The position numbers and the translations under genes were made by a program. Below, one piece after another: positions 8,759-18,617 of a DNA stretch of 64,000 bases. Source of the stretch: UBA7332 sp051652645. GTDB lineage: Bacteria; Bacteroidota; Bacteroidia; Bacteroidales; UBA7332. Location: the NCBI GenBank assembly GCA_051652645.1, contig JBOFUP010000019.1:53466-117465 (forward strand), written 5' to 3'. Position 1 is the stretch's first letter. Each line of letters begins with the position of its first letter. The notes under the pieces are model-generated. The model made no database searches. It was not told where the DNA came from and worked only from the letters and a program-made list of their open reading frames with translations.

Positions 8759-10825
8759 TTATAGAGTAACCTTAGCTACTTTTCGACCTTCATTACTTTT
8801 TACCTCAACAATATAGAGACCTTTTCTCGAAAGAGTGATCTGCTCAAATGGAGCACAATCAATTCTCTGTTTTACGATAACACCAGTTAGATCATATATG
8901 CTTATGGTTGACCCCTGAGGAAGTGCCTCAGCAAAGATCTGACCATTACCAGCCCAAACTTTAATTTGAGAGATGACATCCGATGGTGTAGAGGTAGCTG
9001 TTTGAGTCGTTACCGTCATAGGTGATGAGATAACTGGATCTGCAGCCACAGTAGTAACTGTGTAATAATATATTGTCTCTGCATCTAAATCCGAGATCAA
9101 CATATTAGTTGTTTTTCCAGCTCTACGAGGATAACCCTCAACCATAGGATAAGTAACCTTGTCACCACCAGTCTCTATTTTAAGCTCATTGATATATACT
9201 CTCTTATTTTTAGCAGCATATATCTCAATAGTAGACTCTTTTGTCTGCGATGGTATCTCAAGTACAAAGGTTTCCTCTGCACTACCAGTCAAGAATTCAC
9301 CAACAAGTTCACCATCTACATCAACAAATATTCTAGCATCTGAATCAGATCCATATTTTTTTGCTTTGATCGTAATCACTGATGGTGAAGTTAAATCATA
9401 GATAGGAGAAGTTAAAATACCTGGGTTACTACCCGAAGCCAAACGAATCATACCATCTTTAACCTCTGTATAACCTGACTCTTCCCATCCTTGAGGGAAG
9501 CTTGAGAAATCCTCATCAGCTAAAACAGTCAGACCGTTTCCTACCTCAACTACCTTCTTGTAAAGAGAAACCTCATAATCAGTAGCTAATGAAGAAGGTG
9601 TCCAGTTAGCCACAAAGCTAGTTGACTTAACCTCTGTTGCCGGAAGTGCCGAGAAGTTATCAGTTGCACTACCAATGAGCGTAACAACAACATCTCTCTC
9701 GATGTTTGCACCTGAAATTGTAAGAGTCACTGATTCACTACCCGCAATAATTGGAGTGTAGATCACTTGAATCTGAACACCACTATTCACTTGATCAGCT
9801 GTCAAAGTCTGAGGTGTTACAATAAATCTAGCTGCTGCCTCACCTGTAACACTAATATTGATATTTCCACCTTCTAGGTTTCGACCCTTAATCTCCATCA
9901 TGATTTGAGATGTAGATGTCCAGTGTACCTCAGGCATAGAAATTGTACTGTTGTATGTTGGCGAGGTTATAGCAGGCGCAGAAGAATTCAATGTGAATGG
10001 CTGCCCCACCATGTTACCCCAAAGATACTCTATCAACTCAGGATAGTCAATATATGGATTTCTATTCTTCTGCAACTTATAGATCTCCTCTGCACGGTTG
10101 ATCTCTTTTTCACTCACTGGATCTTGACGAGTCCATTGAACTAAAAGGTCTTTAGCCCAAGGACGAAGCATGGGCCAAGTTTCTCCTTTTACAATCATCG
10201 TTGGGGCCTGGGTGCCTGTCCAACTATAATTCTCATAACAAGTGAACATATATAAATAAGCTCTGGCAAAATCACCTTTGTACTCATCAAGAGGCTCAAA
10301 GGCATTATCACTGTACTCAGTACCGAAACTATTTTTACCAACCTTGATTGCTCCATTATCCCACGATGGATTAGAAACAATTCCCAATGGATAATTACTT
10401 CTTCTTGAGTTAGCATCAATATCGGAAGGGTTCAAGTGATATAGATCCTTGTACGCATCATTATTTGTACCACCCCACCAGCTCTTAGCTACACTATGCT
10501 CAATGTTCATTCCACCTGGTGCTTTTCCGCTACCTGGGAAGTATCGTTTGTTTAGAGAATACATATCCCATACGTACCCCTCAGGGTGCAGGTCACTCTT
10601 CTCAAATCCACTCCATGTAGCACCACTACCACTACCGTATGAAAGCCTTGTTCCCTCCTTAATAATAGTATAAAGTGCTGTTTTCAACTCCTTGTTGCTT
10701 TTTCCTTCAACAAGATCATAATAATCTGCAGGTGCTTGAGCCCATAACGAAGATGGACCCAGAAGTAGTGCTGCTACAAGCCAATTCATAAATTGACCCA
10801 ACCGAGCGTTTGTAAAATATTTCAT
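8759..10825 (-). CDS. Secreted endonuclease I-family nuclease with T9SS sorting domain
   Basis: An extracellular or cell-surface DNase, probably for nutrient DNA or biofilm breakdown. Residues 1-29 are a signal peptide. The endonuclease I domain (about 35-270) has NIEHSVAKSWW (His110), DLYHLNPSD (His130, Asn132) and NSRRSNYPLG. Beta-sandwich and fibronectin-III-like regions follow, and the last ~70 residues are a type IX secretion tail (SIYDLTGVIV and GLYIVEVKSN segments). Length 688 residues, much longer than the ~230-residue proteobacterial EndA because of the added modules. Its promoter is back-to-back with that of the antiporter gene. Confidence 0.88.
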   Translation of the reverse strand: MKYFTNARLGQFMNWLVAALLLGPSSLWAQAPADYYDLVEGKSNKELKTALYTIIKEGTRLSYGSGSGATWSGFEKSDLHPEGYVWDMYSLNKRYFPGSGKAPGGMNIEHSVAKSWWGGTNNDAYKDLYHLNPSDIDANSRRSNYPLGIVSNPSWDNGAIKVGKNSFGTEYSDNAFEPLDEYKGDFARAYLYMFTCYENYSWTGTQAPTMIVKGETWPMLRPWAKDLLVQWTRQDPVSEKEINRAEEIYKLQKNRNPYIDYPELIEYLWGNMVGQPFTLNSSAPAITSPTYNSTISMPEVHWTSTSQIMMEIKGRNLEGGNINISVTGEAAARFIVTPQTLTADQVNSGVQIQVIYTPIIAGSESVTLTISGANIERDVVVTLIGSATDNFSALPATEVKSTSFVANWTPSSLATDYEVSLYKKVVEVGNGLTVLADEDFSSFPQGWEESGYTEVKDGMIRLASGSNPGILTSPIYDLTSPSVITIKAKKYGSDSDARIFVDVDGELVGEFLTGSAEETFVLEIPSQTKESTIEIYAAKNKRVYINELKIETGGDKVTYPMVEGYPRRAGKTTNMLISDLDAETIYYYTVTTVAADPVISSPMTVTTQTATSTPSDVISQIKVWAGNGQIFAEALPQGSTISIYDLTGVIVKQRIDCAPFEQITLSRKGLYIVEVKSNEGRKVAKVTL

Positions 10826-10845
10826 TGTTACCTAATTTGAGGTGG

Positions 10846-10884
10846 CAAAAGTAAACAAATATATAAGCCAACTTATTACCTTTG
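10846..10884. promoter_or_regulatory. Divergent promoter pair: endonuclease (-) and antiporter (+)
   Basis: Minus-strand TACTTTTG lies at 10846-10853 and plus-strand TACCTTTG at 10877-10884. The two -7 boxes face away from each other 23 bases apart, so the two genes probably compete for RNA polymerase. Confidence 0.6.
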
Positions 10885-10918
10885 CATCTTTCATGTATAT
10901 TTAACAAAAAGATGAATT

Positions 10919-13183
10919 ATGAATCATATAGAACCACTTATAAGCGACCTAGCATTAATTCTTCTTCTTGCTGGAGGGATATCTCTCCTTTTTAAATGGT
11001 TGAAGCAACCAGTAATGCTTGGATATATACTAGCTGGAATCTTGGCTGGCAGCAACTTCGATTTTTTCCCCTCGGTGCAAGAGGAGAGCAGTATTGCTGT
11101 ATGGGCCGAGATAGGAATAATATTTCTACTCTTCACTCTTGGTCTTGAATTCAGTTTCAAAAAACTAATAAGAGTTGGTAGCTCTGTTGCAATAGCATCA
11201 ACGGTGCTTATTTCAGGAATGACCCTCTTAGGATACACCACAGGAAAGCTACTAGGATGGAGCGATATTGATTCATTCTTCTTGGGATGTATGCTATGCT
11301 TCCCATCCACAATAGTCATTTATAAAACATTCGAAGACAAAGGCTTACTTCTAAAAAAGTTTTCTACAATAGTGTTGGGAACACTTATAGTCCAAGATCT
11401 ATTCGCCATACTACTAATGGTACTTCTACCCACCTTCGCAATTCAACGTTCAATAGAGGGAAGTGTAGTAGGTGGAAGCCTCTTCAAAATGCTATTTTTC
11501 TTATTAGTTTGGTTCCTTGTGGGTATCTACCTAATCCCAACTATGCTAAGAAAATTTCATAAACATCTAAATAACGAAGTGTTACTTATTGTTGCACTTG
11601 CTTTATGTTTCGGAATGGTAGTATTAGCGAATAGTGTTGGGCTTTCATCAGCTTTGGGAGCATTTATCATGGGGTCAATATTAGCAGAGACCATAGAGGC
11701 CGAATCAATAGAGAAGGTAACTAAGCCTCTTAAAGATCTCTTCGGTGCTGTATTCTTTGTCTCCGTTGGCATGATGGTAAAGCCAGAGGTTTTAGTTGAA
11801 CACTTCACACCAATCATCTCTATCTCTTTGGTTGTTATTTTAGGTATGATTATTATTGCCTCATCAGGAATACTACTATCAGGTCAGACACTAAAACGCT
11901 CCATACAAGCTGGATTCAGCCTTGCTATGATAGGTGAATTTGCTTTCATCATTGCTTCACTAGGGCAACAACTTAAGGTCACTAGCGATTTCCTTTACCC
12001 AATAGCAGTGGCTGTATCTATTATTACAACATTCACTCTACCCTATCTAATGCGACTAGCTGAGCCCACATTCGTGGCTATAGAGAGCAGACTCCCTGAG
12101 AGAGTTCGCCTATTTCTTTTCCGCTATGGCTCTTCTAACACTGCTATGAACAATCGTCCTCTTTGGCATAAATATCTCAGAAGCTACTTCAAACAAGTTG
12201 CTATATTCACTATTCTTCTGACAGGCATATACATAGGTGCTACAAGATATGTAGAACCAATCATAGAGATTTACTTCAGCGGTTTCTATGCCAATTTGAT
12301 ACTATTAACCACCACCATGCTATTGTCTACTCCTCTTCTATGGGAATTGTCATTCAGACAAGCCAACACGGATTACTTCAAAGAGCTTTGGGACGACTCG
12401 AGATTCAATCACGGCAAACTTATTGCTCTTCAACTACTTCGGATAACGATAGCCATAAGCTTTATGGCTGCACTCTTCATGCATATATATACCTTTAAAA
12501 TTGCGTTTTTCTTGGCCGCAATCGTAACCACAGGAGTTGTTATTCTATTTTTCAGCCCACTAAGAAGAGCTCTAATACATATGGAGCAGATCATTACATT
12601 CAATCTAGCAGTAAAAGAGAATCACGGTAAAAAGGAGTTTAAAAACATCGCTCTTGATCTGATGACGACACATTTCACTGTCTCACAAAGCTTCCCATAC
12701 TCTGGTATATTTCTATACAAAGCCAAGTTTAGAGAGAAGTTTGGAGTTAGTATCGTAAGCATACTGCGAGGTGATAAAAGAATAAACATCCCTGGTGCCA
12801 AAGACCAACTATTCCCCTTCGATATAGTAACGGTTGTTGGAACTACCCCCCAGCTTAGAGCTTTCGGAGATATAGTGGAGGACAAGCATTCAGCAACAAA
12901 AGATAATACCGATAATTTCATCCACCGTGAAGTGACACTTGAGCAATTCGTTGTAGAACCATGCTCTAACCTTTGGAGTAAAACAATTGCTGAGTCTGGC
13001 ATTAGTGAGAGGTTTAACTCTATGCTCGTAGCTATAGAGCGAGAAGGATCTCAACAGGCTATATCTATCACCCAAGACCTCAAACTTATAGAAGGTGATC
13101 TTCTGTGGGTAGTTGGTGATCCCAAAGATCTTGAGAGTTTACGTAGGGAGTTTTGCAGGAGATCATACCAAGAAATAGAGTAA
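10919..13183 (+). CDS. KefB/CPA2-type monovalent cation:proton antiporter
   Basis: This inner-membrane antiporter exchanges K+ or Na+ for protons. Of its 754 residues, the first ~390 form the Na+/H+ exchanger domain, with about 12 helices and motifs such as LLFTLGLEFSF and SSALGAFIMGSILAET. A second membrane region of about four helices (about 420-560) follows, then a cytoplasmic C-terminus with a TrkA-C-like regulatory domain in place of the longer RCK/TrkA-N domain of E. coli KefB. The ion specificity cannot be read from sequence. It is monocistronic; the next gene has its own promoter. Confidence 0.88.
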   Translation: MNHIEPLISDLALILLLAGGISLLFKWLKQPVMLGYILAGILAGSNFDFFPSVQEESSIAVWAEIGIIFLLFTLGLEFSFKKLIRVGSSVAIASTVLISGMTLLGYTTGKLLGWSDIDSFFLGCMLCFPSTIVIYKTFEDKGLLLKKFSTIVLGTLIVQDLFAILLMVLLPTFAIQRSIEGSVVGGSLFKMLFFLLVWFLVGIYLIPTMLRKFHKHLNNEVLLIVALALCFGMVVLANSVGLSSALGAFIMGSILAETIEAESIEKVTKPLKDLFGAVFFVSVGMMVKPEVLVEHFTPIISISLVVILGMIIIASSGILLSGQTLKRSIQAGFSLAMIGEFAFIIASLGQQLKVTSDFLYPIAVAVSIITTFTLPYLMRLAEPTFVAIESRLPERVRLFLFRYGSSNTAMNNRPLWHKYLRSYFKQVAIFTILLTGIYIGATRYVEPIIEIYFSGFYANLILLTTTMLLSTPLLWELSFRQANTDYFKELWDDSRFNHGKLIALQLLRITIAISFMAALFMHIYTFKIAFFLAAIVTTGVVILFFSPLRRALIHMEQIITFNLAVKENHGKKEFKNIALDLMTTHFTVSQSFPYSGIFLYKAKFREKFGVSIVSILRGDKRINIPGAKDQLFPFDIVTVVGTTPQLRAFGDIVEDKHSATKDNTDNFIHREVTLEQFVVEPCSNLWSKTIAESGISERFNSMLVAIEREGSQQAISITQDLKLIEGDLLWVVGDPKDLESLRREFCRRSYQEIE

Positions 13184-13233
13184 AATAATGTTAGCCTCTA
13201 CTACCTTCTGGCTATCTATCCGAAAAAAGTTAC

Positions 13234-13241
13234 TACATTTG
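13234..13241 (+). promoter_or_regulatory. Promoter -7 box of udk-valS
   Basis: TACATTTG lies 39 bases upstream of the udk ATG. Confidence 0.55.
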
Positions 13242-13280
13242 TAAGATTTTAAACGCTTAACTGTATAAGAGATATAACAT

Positions 13281-13889
13281 ATGATCGTCATTGGCATTGC
13301 CGGGGGAACCGGTTCGGGCAAAACAACAGTTGTCCGCAAAGTGATTCAAAGTTTTCCAGAAAACTCTGTAGTGGTCCTTTCACAAGACAACTACTATCGC
13401 GACTTGGGTCATCTACCCCTAAATGAGCGCCTTGAGACTAACTTCGACGAACCAGCAGCTATTGAATGGGAACTCCTTATCGAGCATCTCAAACAGCTAA
13501 AAAGAGGTGAGTCCATCGAGCAACCAACATATACATATACCACGTGTACTAGAAATGCCGATACTATACCTACAGAGCCAAGAAAAGTTGTTATCGTTGA
13601 AGGCATATTAGCTCTAACCTCTCCTGAGCTACGTGACATGATGAATATAAAGGTGTTTGTGGATGCTGACGGTGATGATAGACTAATCAGAGTGATAAAC
13701 CGCGACATCGTTGAGCGTGGCAGAACAGTTGGCAAAGTGATAGAGAGGTATCAAGAGGTACTTAAGCCTATGCATATGCAACATATAGAGCCAACAAAGC
13801 AGTTTGCAGATATTATTATACCACAAGGCGGACACAACCACGTGGCTATAAGCATTCTAACAAACTATATAGCAAAAATATTAGATTAA
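13281..13889 (+). CDS. udk: Uridine/cytidine kinase
   Basis: This pyrimidine-salvage enzyme phosphorylates uridine and cytidine to UMP and CMP. Its 202 residues match the bacterial Udk length. The P-loop GGTGSGKTT starts at residue 8, followed by SQDNYYRDL, the FDEPAAIEW substrate motif and RDIVERGRT in the lid. valS begins 22 bases after its stop, so the two are likely co-transcribed. Confidence 0.95.
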   Translation: MIVIGIAGGTGSGKTTVVRKVIQSFPENSVVVLSQDNYYRDLGHLPLNERLETNFDEPAAIEWELLIEHLKQLKRGESIEQPTYTYTTCTRNADTIPTEPRKVVIVEGILALTSPELRDMMNIKVFVDADGDDRLIRVINRDIVERGRTVGKVIERYQEVLKPMHMQHIEPTKQFADIIIPQGGHNHVAISILTNYIAKILD

Positions 13890-13911
13890 TAATAAAGCAG
13901 TTATACTATTC

Positions 13912-16536
13912 ATGGAATTAGCAAGTAAATACAATCCCTCAGAGGTTGAAGATAAGTGGTACGAGTATTGGATGCAAAATGGCCTTTTTCGCTCTACCCC
14001 TGATGAGCGCGAGCCATACACGATAGTTATCCCACCTCCTAACGTTACTGGAGTTCTTCACATGGGACATATGCTAAACAATACTATACAAGACATCCTT
14101 ATCCGCCGTGCTCGCATGTTGGGTAAAAATGCTTGTTGGGTACCAGGAACAGACCACGCATCTATAGCTACAGAAGCTAAAGTTGTAAATAAACTAGCAT
14201 CAGAGGGTATCAAGAAAAGTGACCTCACACGCGAAGAGTTCCTCACACACGCTTGGGATTGGACTCACAAACACGGAGGACTTATCCTTGAACAGCTTAA
14301 GAAGCTTGGTGCATCTTGCGACTGGGAGCGTACATGCTTCACTATGGATGAGACTCGTTCGGAGAGCGTCCTAAAAGTTTTTGTTGATCTCTTCAACAAA
14401 GGACTTATATATAGAGGTGTCCGCATGGTTAACTGGGACCCTCAAGCCCTTACCGCTCTTTCAGACGAAGAGGTAATATACAAAGAGGTAAATAGCAAAT
14501 TGTACCACCTCCGCTACAAAGTAGAGGGTGAGGAGGATAAATATATCGTTGTAGCAACAACAAGACCTGAGACAATCCTAGGAGATAGCGCCGTATGTGT
14601 TAATCCAAATGACGAGAGATACAGCTGGTTGAAAGGCAAGAAGGTTATCGTCCCTCTTGTTAACCGTGCTGTACCTATCATTATGGATGAGTATGTAGAC
14701 GTAGAGTTTGGTACTGGATGCTTGAAGGTTACCCCTGCACACGACGTTAATGACTATATGCTAGGTGAGAAGTTCAACCTAGAGACAATAGATATCTTTA
14801 ACGACAACGGAACAATAAATGACAAAGTAGGACTATACGTTGGTATGGATCGTTTTGATGTTAGAACTCAAATTGAGAAAGATCTAACAGATGCTGAGTT
14901 GATGGAGAAAGTCGAGCCTTATACAAATAAGGTTGGATGTTCTGAGAGAACAAATGCGGTTATCGAACCAAAACTATCAATGCAGTGGTTCCTTAACATG
15001 GAAGGTTTAGCAAAACCTGCTCTAGAGGCCGTTATGGAAGATCACATCAAGCTGGTTCCTGCTAAATTCAAAAACACATACCGCCACTGGATGGAGAACA
15101 TCAAAGATTGGTGTATCTCTAGACAACTATGGTGGGGGCATCGTATCCCAGCATACTACCTACCACAAGGGGGATATATTGTGGCACTTAGTGAAGAGGA
15201 GGCTGTAGAGGCAGCAAGAGCAAAAAGTGGCAATCCAGATCTTCAATTTAGCGACCTTCGTCAAGATGAAGACTGTCTTGATACTTGGTTCTCTTCTTGG
15301 TTATGGCCTATCTCTGTTTTTGGTGATATAACAGACAAAGATAACGAAGAGATCAACTACTACTACCCTACTTGTGACCTAGTAACAGGTCCTGACATCC
15401 TTTTCTTCTGGGTAGCTCGTATGATTATGGCTGGGTATGAATATAAAGGAGAGATGCCTTTCAAGAACGTCTACCTAACAGGTATTGTTCGTGACAAACA
15501 AGGACGTAAGATGTCCAAATCTCTTGGTAACTCGCCAGAACCACTTGAGCTAATACGCGACTATGGTGCTGATGGTGTTCGTATGGGATTAATGCTTGCA
15601 GCTCCTGCGGGTAATGACATCCTATTCGATGACACTCTTTGTGAGCAAGGACGTAACTTCAATAACAAGATCTGGAACGCATTCCGCCTTGTAAAAGGAT
15701 GGCAAGTGGACAATACCATCTCACAACCTGAGGCTGCTGCTTCAGCTATCAAATGGTTTGACGCACTAATGAGCCGTACTATTGATGTAATGAACGATTC
15801 ATTCGACAAGTATAGACTATCAGAAGCTCTTATGGAGGTTTACAAACTATTCTGGGATGAATTCTCTTCATGGTACCTAGAGATGGTTAAACCAGGATAT
15901 CAGCAACCTATAGATGCTGATACATATGAGGCTACACTTGGATTCTTCGACCAACTGCTTAGATTGCTTCACCCATTCATGCCTTTCATCACTGAAGAGC
16001 TATGGCAAGCAATCACAGAGAGGGCTGAAAACGAGAGTATAATGACTCAAATGATGCCTAATGCTGAATCATTTGACGCTCAGATAATCTCAGACTTCGA
16101 CTCTGTTAAGGAGATCATCGCTGGAGTACGCACAGTCCGTCTTCAGAAGAATATACCAAACAAGGAGCAACTTACTCTTCAAGTTATGGGTAATCACAAC
16201 GAGACCTACAACTCTGTAATTACTAAGATGTGTAATCTATCTTCGCTTGAGAAGGCTACAGAGAAAGAGGCAACAGCTGTATCGTTCCTTGTTGGAACAA
16301 CCGAATATGCGGTACCTCTAGGATCTATGCTAAATGTAGAAGAGGAGCTAAACAAGCTAGAAGGCGAACTTAAGTACTACCAAGGTTTCTTGAAGTCAGT
16401 TACGGCTAAACTATCAAACGAGAAGTTCGTTGGTGGTGCTCCTGCTGCAGTTGTTGAAGCAGAACGCAAAAAACAATCTGACGCTGAAAGCAAGATCAAC
16501 TCTCTACAAGAGAGCATCGCTTCATTGAAAAAGTAA
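13912..16536 (+). CDS. valS: Valyl-tRNA synthetase
   Basis: A class I aminoacyl-tRNA synthetase that charges tRNA-Val. Length 874 residues, normal. The HIGH-type motif is HMGHM (50-54) within PPPNVTGVLHMGH, the CP1 editing domain follows with TTRPETILGD, and KMSKS is at 533-537. The last ~65 residues form the ValS-specific coiled coil (LNKLEGELKYYQG). It is the second gene after udk and ends in a strong terminator. Confidence 0.98.
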   Translation: MELASKYNPSEVEDKWYEYWMQNGLFRSTPDEREPYTIVIPPPNVTGVLHMGHMLNNTIQDILIRRARMLGKNACWVPGTDHASIATEAKVVNKLASEGIKKSDLTREEFLTHAWDWTHKHGGLILEQLKKLGASCDWERTCFTMDETRSESVLKVFVDLFNKGLIYRGVRMVNWDPQALTALSDEEVIYKEVNSKLYHLRYKVEGEEDKYIVVATTRPETILGDSAVCVNPNDERYSWLKGKKVIVPLVNRAVPIIMDEYVDVEFGTGCLKVTPAHDVNDYMLGEKFNLETIDIFNDNGTINDKVGLYVGMDRFDVRTQIEKDLTDAELMEKVEPYTNKVGCSERTNAVIEPKLSMQWFLNMEGLAKPALEAVMEDHIKLVPAKFKNTYRHWMENIKDWCISRQLWWGHRIPAYYLPQGGYIVALSEEEAVEAARAKSGNPDLQFSDLRQDEDCLDTWFSSWLWPISVFGDITDKDNEEINYYYPTCDLVTGPDILFFWVARMIMAGYEYKGEMPFKNVYLTGIVRDKQGRKMSKSLGNSPEPLELIRDYGADGVRMGLMLAAPAGNDILFDDTLCEQGRNFNNKIWNAFRLVKGWQVDNTISQPEAAASAIKWFDALMSRTIDVMNDSFDKYRLSEALMEVYKLFWDEFSSWYLEMVKPGYQQPIDADTYEATLGFFDQLLRLLHPFMPFITEELWQAITERAENESIMTQMMPNAESFDAQIISDFDSVKEIIAGVRTVRLQKNIPNKEQLTLQVMGNHNETYNSVITKMCNLSSLEKATEKEATAVSFLVGTTEYAVPLGSMLNVEEELNKLEGELKYYQGFLKSVTAKLSNEKFVGGAPAAVVEAERKKQSDAESKINSLQESIASLKK

Positions 16537-16550
16537 TTATATACTACCAT

Positions 16551-16592
16551 ATACAATAATAGCAGAGCTTATAAGCTCTGCTATTATTGTAT
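16551..16592 (+). terminator. Terminator of udk-valS
   Basis: Two 20-bp perfect arms (16551-16570 and 16573-16592) with almost no loop. The structure is symmetric and could also stop the minus-strand redox operon. Confidence 0.8.
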
Positions 16593-16624
16593 ATATAAGA
16601 CTCTATTTCCTTTTAAGATCTATA

Positions 16625-17050
16625 TTACTCTTTTATAAACAGTGGAAGTTGAGTCCTAATCTCATTTTTAACCGATTCAATAGTACCCACAAAACGGTCA
16701 CCATTATTAATGAAAATCAATTGAGGGAATGTCTCATATTCAATCAATTTCATATATAGCTTTCTTACATTGGGGACAACAATCCAATTTTTCAACACAA
16801 CTTCTCTATCTGGATACATCATAGGCAAATTATTAATCTTCTTTGATGTACTCTCCGAAAGAGCAACCATCTGAACTTGATCTTTATACTCTTCTGACAA
16901 TTGGTTATAGAAAGCAATATTAGTAATACAATATCCACACTCTACAGATGTCACTAATACAACTCTTTTATCTTCAAATTGGATTCTTCTATTAGAGAAA
17001 GTATTAACTGAAATAGAGAATAGAAACAATATTACCAACGTATTACGCAT
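16625..17050 (-). CDS. Small exported thioredoxin-like protein with CGYC
   Basis: The 141-residue protein has an N-terminal signal (about residues 1-18), a short strand VVLVTSVECGYC holding a CxxC redox pair, and a later FPQLIFINNGDRFVG segment that resembles the cis-Pro/beta region of thioredoxins (EYETFPQL). It is probably a periplasmic thiol-disulfide protein. Its start overlaps the end of the preceding gene by 19 bases, so the two are translationally linked. It is the last gene of the redox cluster that diverges from oxyR. Confidence 0.55.
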   Translation of the reverse strand: MRNTLVILFLFSISVNTFSNRRIQFEDKRVVLVTSVECGYCITNIAFYNQLSEEYKDQVQMVALSESTSKKINNLPMMYPDREVVLKNWIVVPNVRKLYMKLIEYETFPQLIFINNGDRFVGTIESVKNEIRTQLPLFIKE

Positions 17051-17520
17051 ATACTTCCTTTATGATAATCACAACCACCTACATTATTATTCCTTTTGTT
17101 TTTATACGTTAATGGCGGATTACCCGTTCCTGGATTAACAGATGGCCCCGTGTTGTAACGAATATTTCTCTTAGTTGCTTCATCAATTAATTGAATCACA
17201 TCTGATTTAACAGTTAGGCAAATTAGTTCACTAAATTGGTTATCACTTAAATTATTAGACTCTTGATCTAAATGAAAGGAAATAACCTCACCAACTTCAT
17301 TATACTGAAAGCTATCCAGAAAATAAGATTGTGCTTGAAAATCCATGGCTGAAAAAGCTTTTGACTTATCAAAGTGATGAGATAAAATTAGCTCATTATG
17401 CTTATCTGAATGAACTTCTACTAAACAATTATCTACTTGTGAATAACAAGTAGTTGCTGTAGCTACTAATAAGCTTGTAACAACTAGAGACTTAATTAAT
17501 AATTTGAATCTGTTTTTCAT
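17032..17520 (-). CDS. Exported protein of unknown function with Cys-bearing C-terminus
   Basis: I do not recognise this 162-residue protein. It starts with a clear signal peptide (charged MKNRFK, a hydrophobic stretch, then CYSQ near residue 28). The body is hydrophilic. The C-terminus ends in an Asn-rich stretch and a short cluster with two Cys (GGCDYHKGSICVIRW). It sits between a thioredoxin lipoprotein and a CGYC protein, with a 19-base overlap into the latter, so it may be a substrate or partner of these thiol enzymes. That is inference only. Confidence 0.5.
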   Translation of the reverse strand: MKNRFKLLIKSLVVTSLLVATATTCYSQVDNCLVEVHSDKHNELILSHHFDKSKAFSAMDFQAQSYFLDSFQYNEVGEVISFHLDQESNNLSDNQFSELICLTVKSDVIQLIDEATKRNIRYNTGPSVNPGTGNPPLTYKNKRNNNVGGCDYHKGSICVIRW

Positions 17521-17585
17521 GTGGGTATATATTTATTGATTACGTGCAATACTACTTAATTTTGATCAACTAAAACAAAGTAGTA

Positions 17586-18056
17586 TTATTTCTTCAGAAG
17601 CACGTTATCTATAGCTTTCTTCAGATCAGACTTAGACATAGCACCTTGAGCCATTTGAGGCTGTTCACCCATAGGAACAAACAATAACGAAGGGATGCTT
17701 CTAATTCCAAATACAGAAGCTAGCTCCTCTTCATTTTCCGTGTTAATCTTATATATATGGATCGAATCCCCATACTCTCTTGCTAACTCCTCAAGTATAG
17801 GAGCTATTACCTTACACGGACCACACCAACTAGCATAAAAGTCAATCAAAGCAGGTTTATCACCAAGGTATTTCCATTCTGTTGGTGAAGTCTCATAATT
17901 TGCTACTTTACTAATAAAATCTGCTTTTGTCAATTCAATAGTTTTCATATTACTTGTATTTAAATTTATATTCTCTGACTCTTTTTTATTACCTTCATTG
18001 TTGCTACAAGAAGTAGACAACATTAGAACTAATAGTGGCAACAATATCTTACTCAT
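17586..18056 (-). CDS. Thioredoxin domain lipoprotein (WCGPC)
   Basis: A periplasmic, lipid-anchored thioredoxin. The signal ends in lipobox STSC (Cys17), then a short linker and a full thioredoxin fold with DFYASWCGPCK and the cis-proline region IRSIPSLLF. Length 156 residues. It likely reduces disulfides or peroxide-damaged proteins outside the cytoplasm. It lies 13 bases downstream of the small membrane protein gene and belongs to the operon starting at 18520, opposite oxyR. Confidence 0.88.
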   Translation of the reverse strand: MSKILLPLLVLMLSTSCSNNEGNKKESENINLNTSNMKTIELTKADFISKVANYETSPTEWKYLGDKPALIDFYASWCGPCKVIAPILEELAREYGDSIHIYKINTENEEELASVFGIRSIPSLLFVPMGEQPQMAQGAMSKSDLKKAIDNVLLKK

Positions 18057-18069
18057 ACTTTTAATATAA

Positions 18070-18309
18070 TCATTTTGGAGTGTAATTCTTAATCTGATTC
18101 TTATAGATATATCCTAATTTTGATTTACTATTTTGATCAGACACGCTTGGTCTACAACATGAAGTATTTAAGAGAGCTTGTATCGCAAACAATAATCCTA
18201 AAAGTATAATCATATAGTTATTTTCGCTTACTCCTGAAACTATTATTACTATAGACATAACTATTCGTAGCATTCTCACAAAACCCCAATTCCCTAACAA
18301 TTGCTTCAT
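18070..18309 (-). CDS. YgaP-type small membrane protein (DUF2892-like)
   Basis: I place the start at the ATG at 18307-18309, giving 79 residues beginning MKQLLGNWGFVRMLRI. A longer in-frame start exists but would overlap the preceding gene over most of its length. The protein has two hydrophobic helices and ends in AIQALLNTSCC plus a polar tail, which matches the small transmembrane domain found with rhodaneses (YgaP/DUF2892). The paired Cys near the membrane suggests a sulfur or redox role. It starts one base after the DUF6132 gene stop. Confidence 0.7.
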   Translation of the reverse strand: MKQLLGNWGFVRMLRIVMSIVIIVSGVSENNYMIILLGLLFAIQALLNTSCCRPSVSDQNSKSKLGYIYKNQIKNYTPK

Positions 18310-18310
18310 C

Positions 18311-18520
18311 TCATCGTGTTTTTTTATTAAACATACTAAACAATAAGCCCCCCATAGAGCCCCCCCATAAAGAGCTATTAATTGGAGATGAGGTAATGGG
18401 ACATGTGTCACTGTTACATCCAACGAAGTACCAATATAAATAACCACCTAACAACCCTATTATAACACCAATAATAGTAAAAAGGTTATTTTTCAAGAAA
18501 GGGCCTATCTTTGTTTTCAT
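18311..18520 (-). CDS. DUF6132-like small membrane protein
   Basis: Starting at MKTKIGPFLKNN gives 69 residues; an ATG nine bases upstream (18529) is equally possible. The pattern GxxxGLLGGYLYWYFVGC followed by DTCPITSSP and a second glycine-rich helix matches the DUF6132 family as I recall it. The conserved Cys residues (GCNSDTC) and two helices suggest a membrane redox or sulfur-handling role. It is the first gene of the cluster, next to a good promoter. Confidence 0.7.
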   Translation of the reverse strand: MKTKIGPFLKNNLFTIIGVIIGLLGGYLYWYFVGCNSDTCPITSSPINSSLWGGSMGGLLFSMFNKKTR

Positions 18521-18541
18521 ATCTTTCATATATTTACGATG

Positions 18542-18573
18542 CAAAGATAAATTTCAATACAATAGCAATCAAA
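18542..18573 (-). promoter_or_regulatory. Promoter of the thiol-redox cluster
   Basis: Minus-strand TTTG (18570-18573) and TATCTTTG (18542-18549) are separated by 20 bases, a near-consensus pair. It lies in the short region shared with divergent oxyR, where an OxyR operator would be expected. Confidence 0.7.
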
Positions 18574-18617
18574 CAGACAAACTCTATAAGCATATAGACA
18601 TTATCTATACAACAACA

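Noticed and set aside
18310..18447. N-terminal extension of the YgaP-like gene
   Set aside because: These 46 codons overlap the DUF6132 gene in another frame; the family pattern starts at MKQLLGNWGF.
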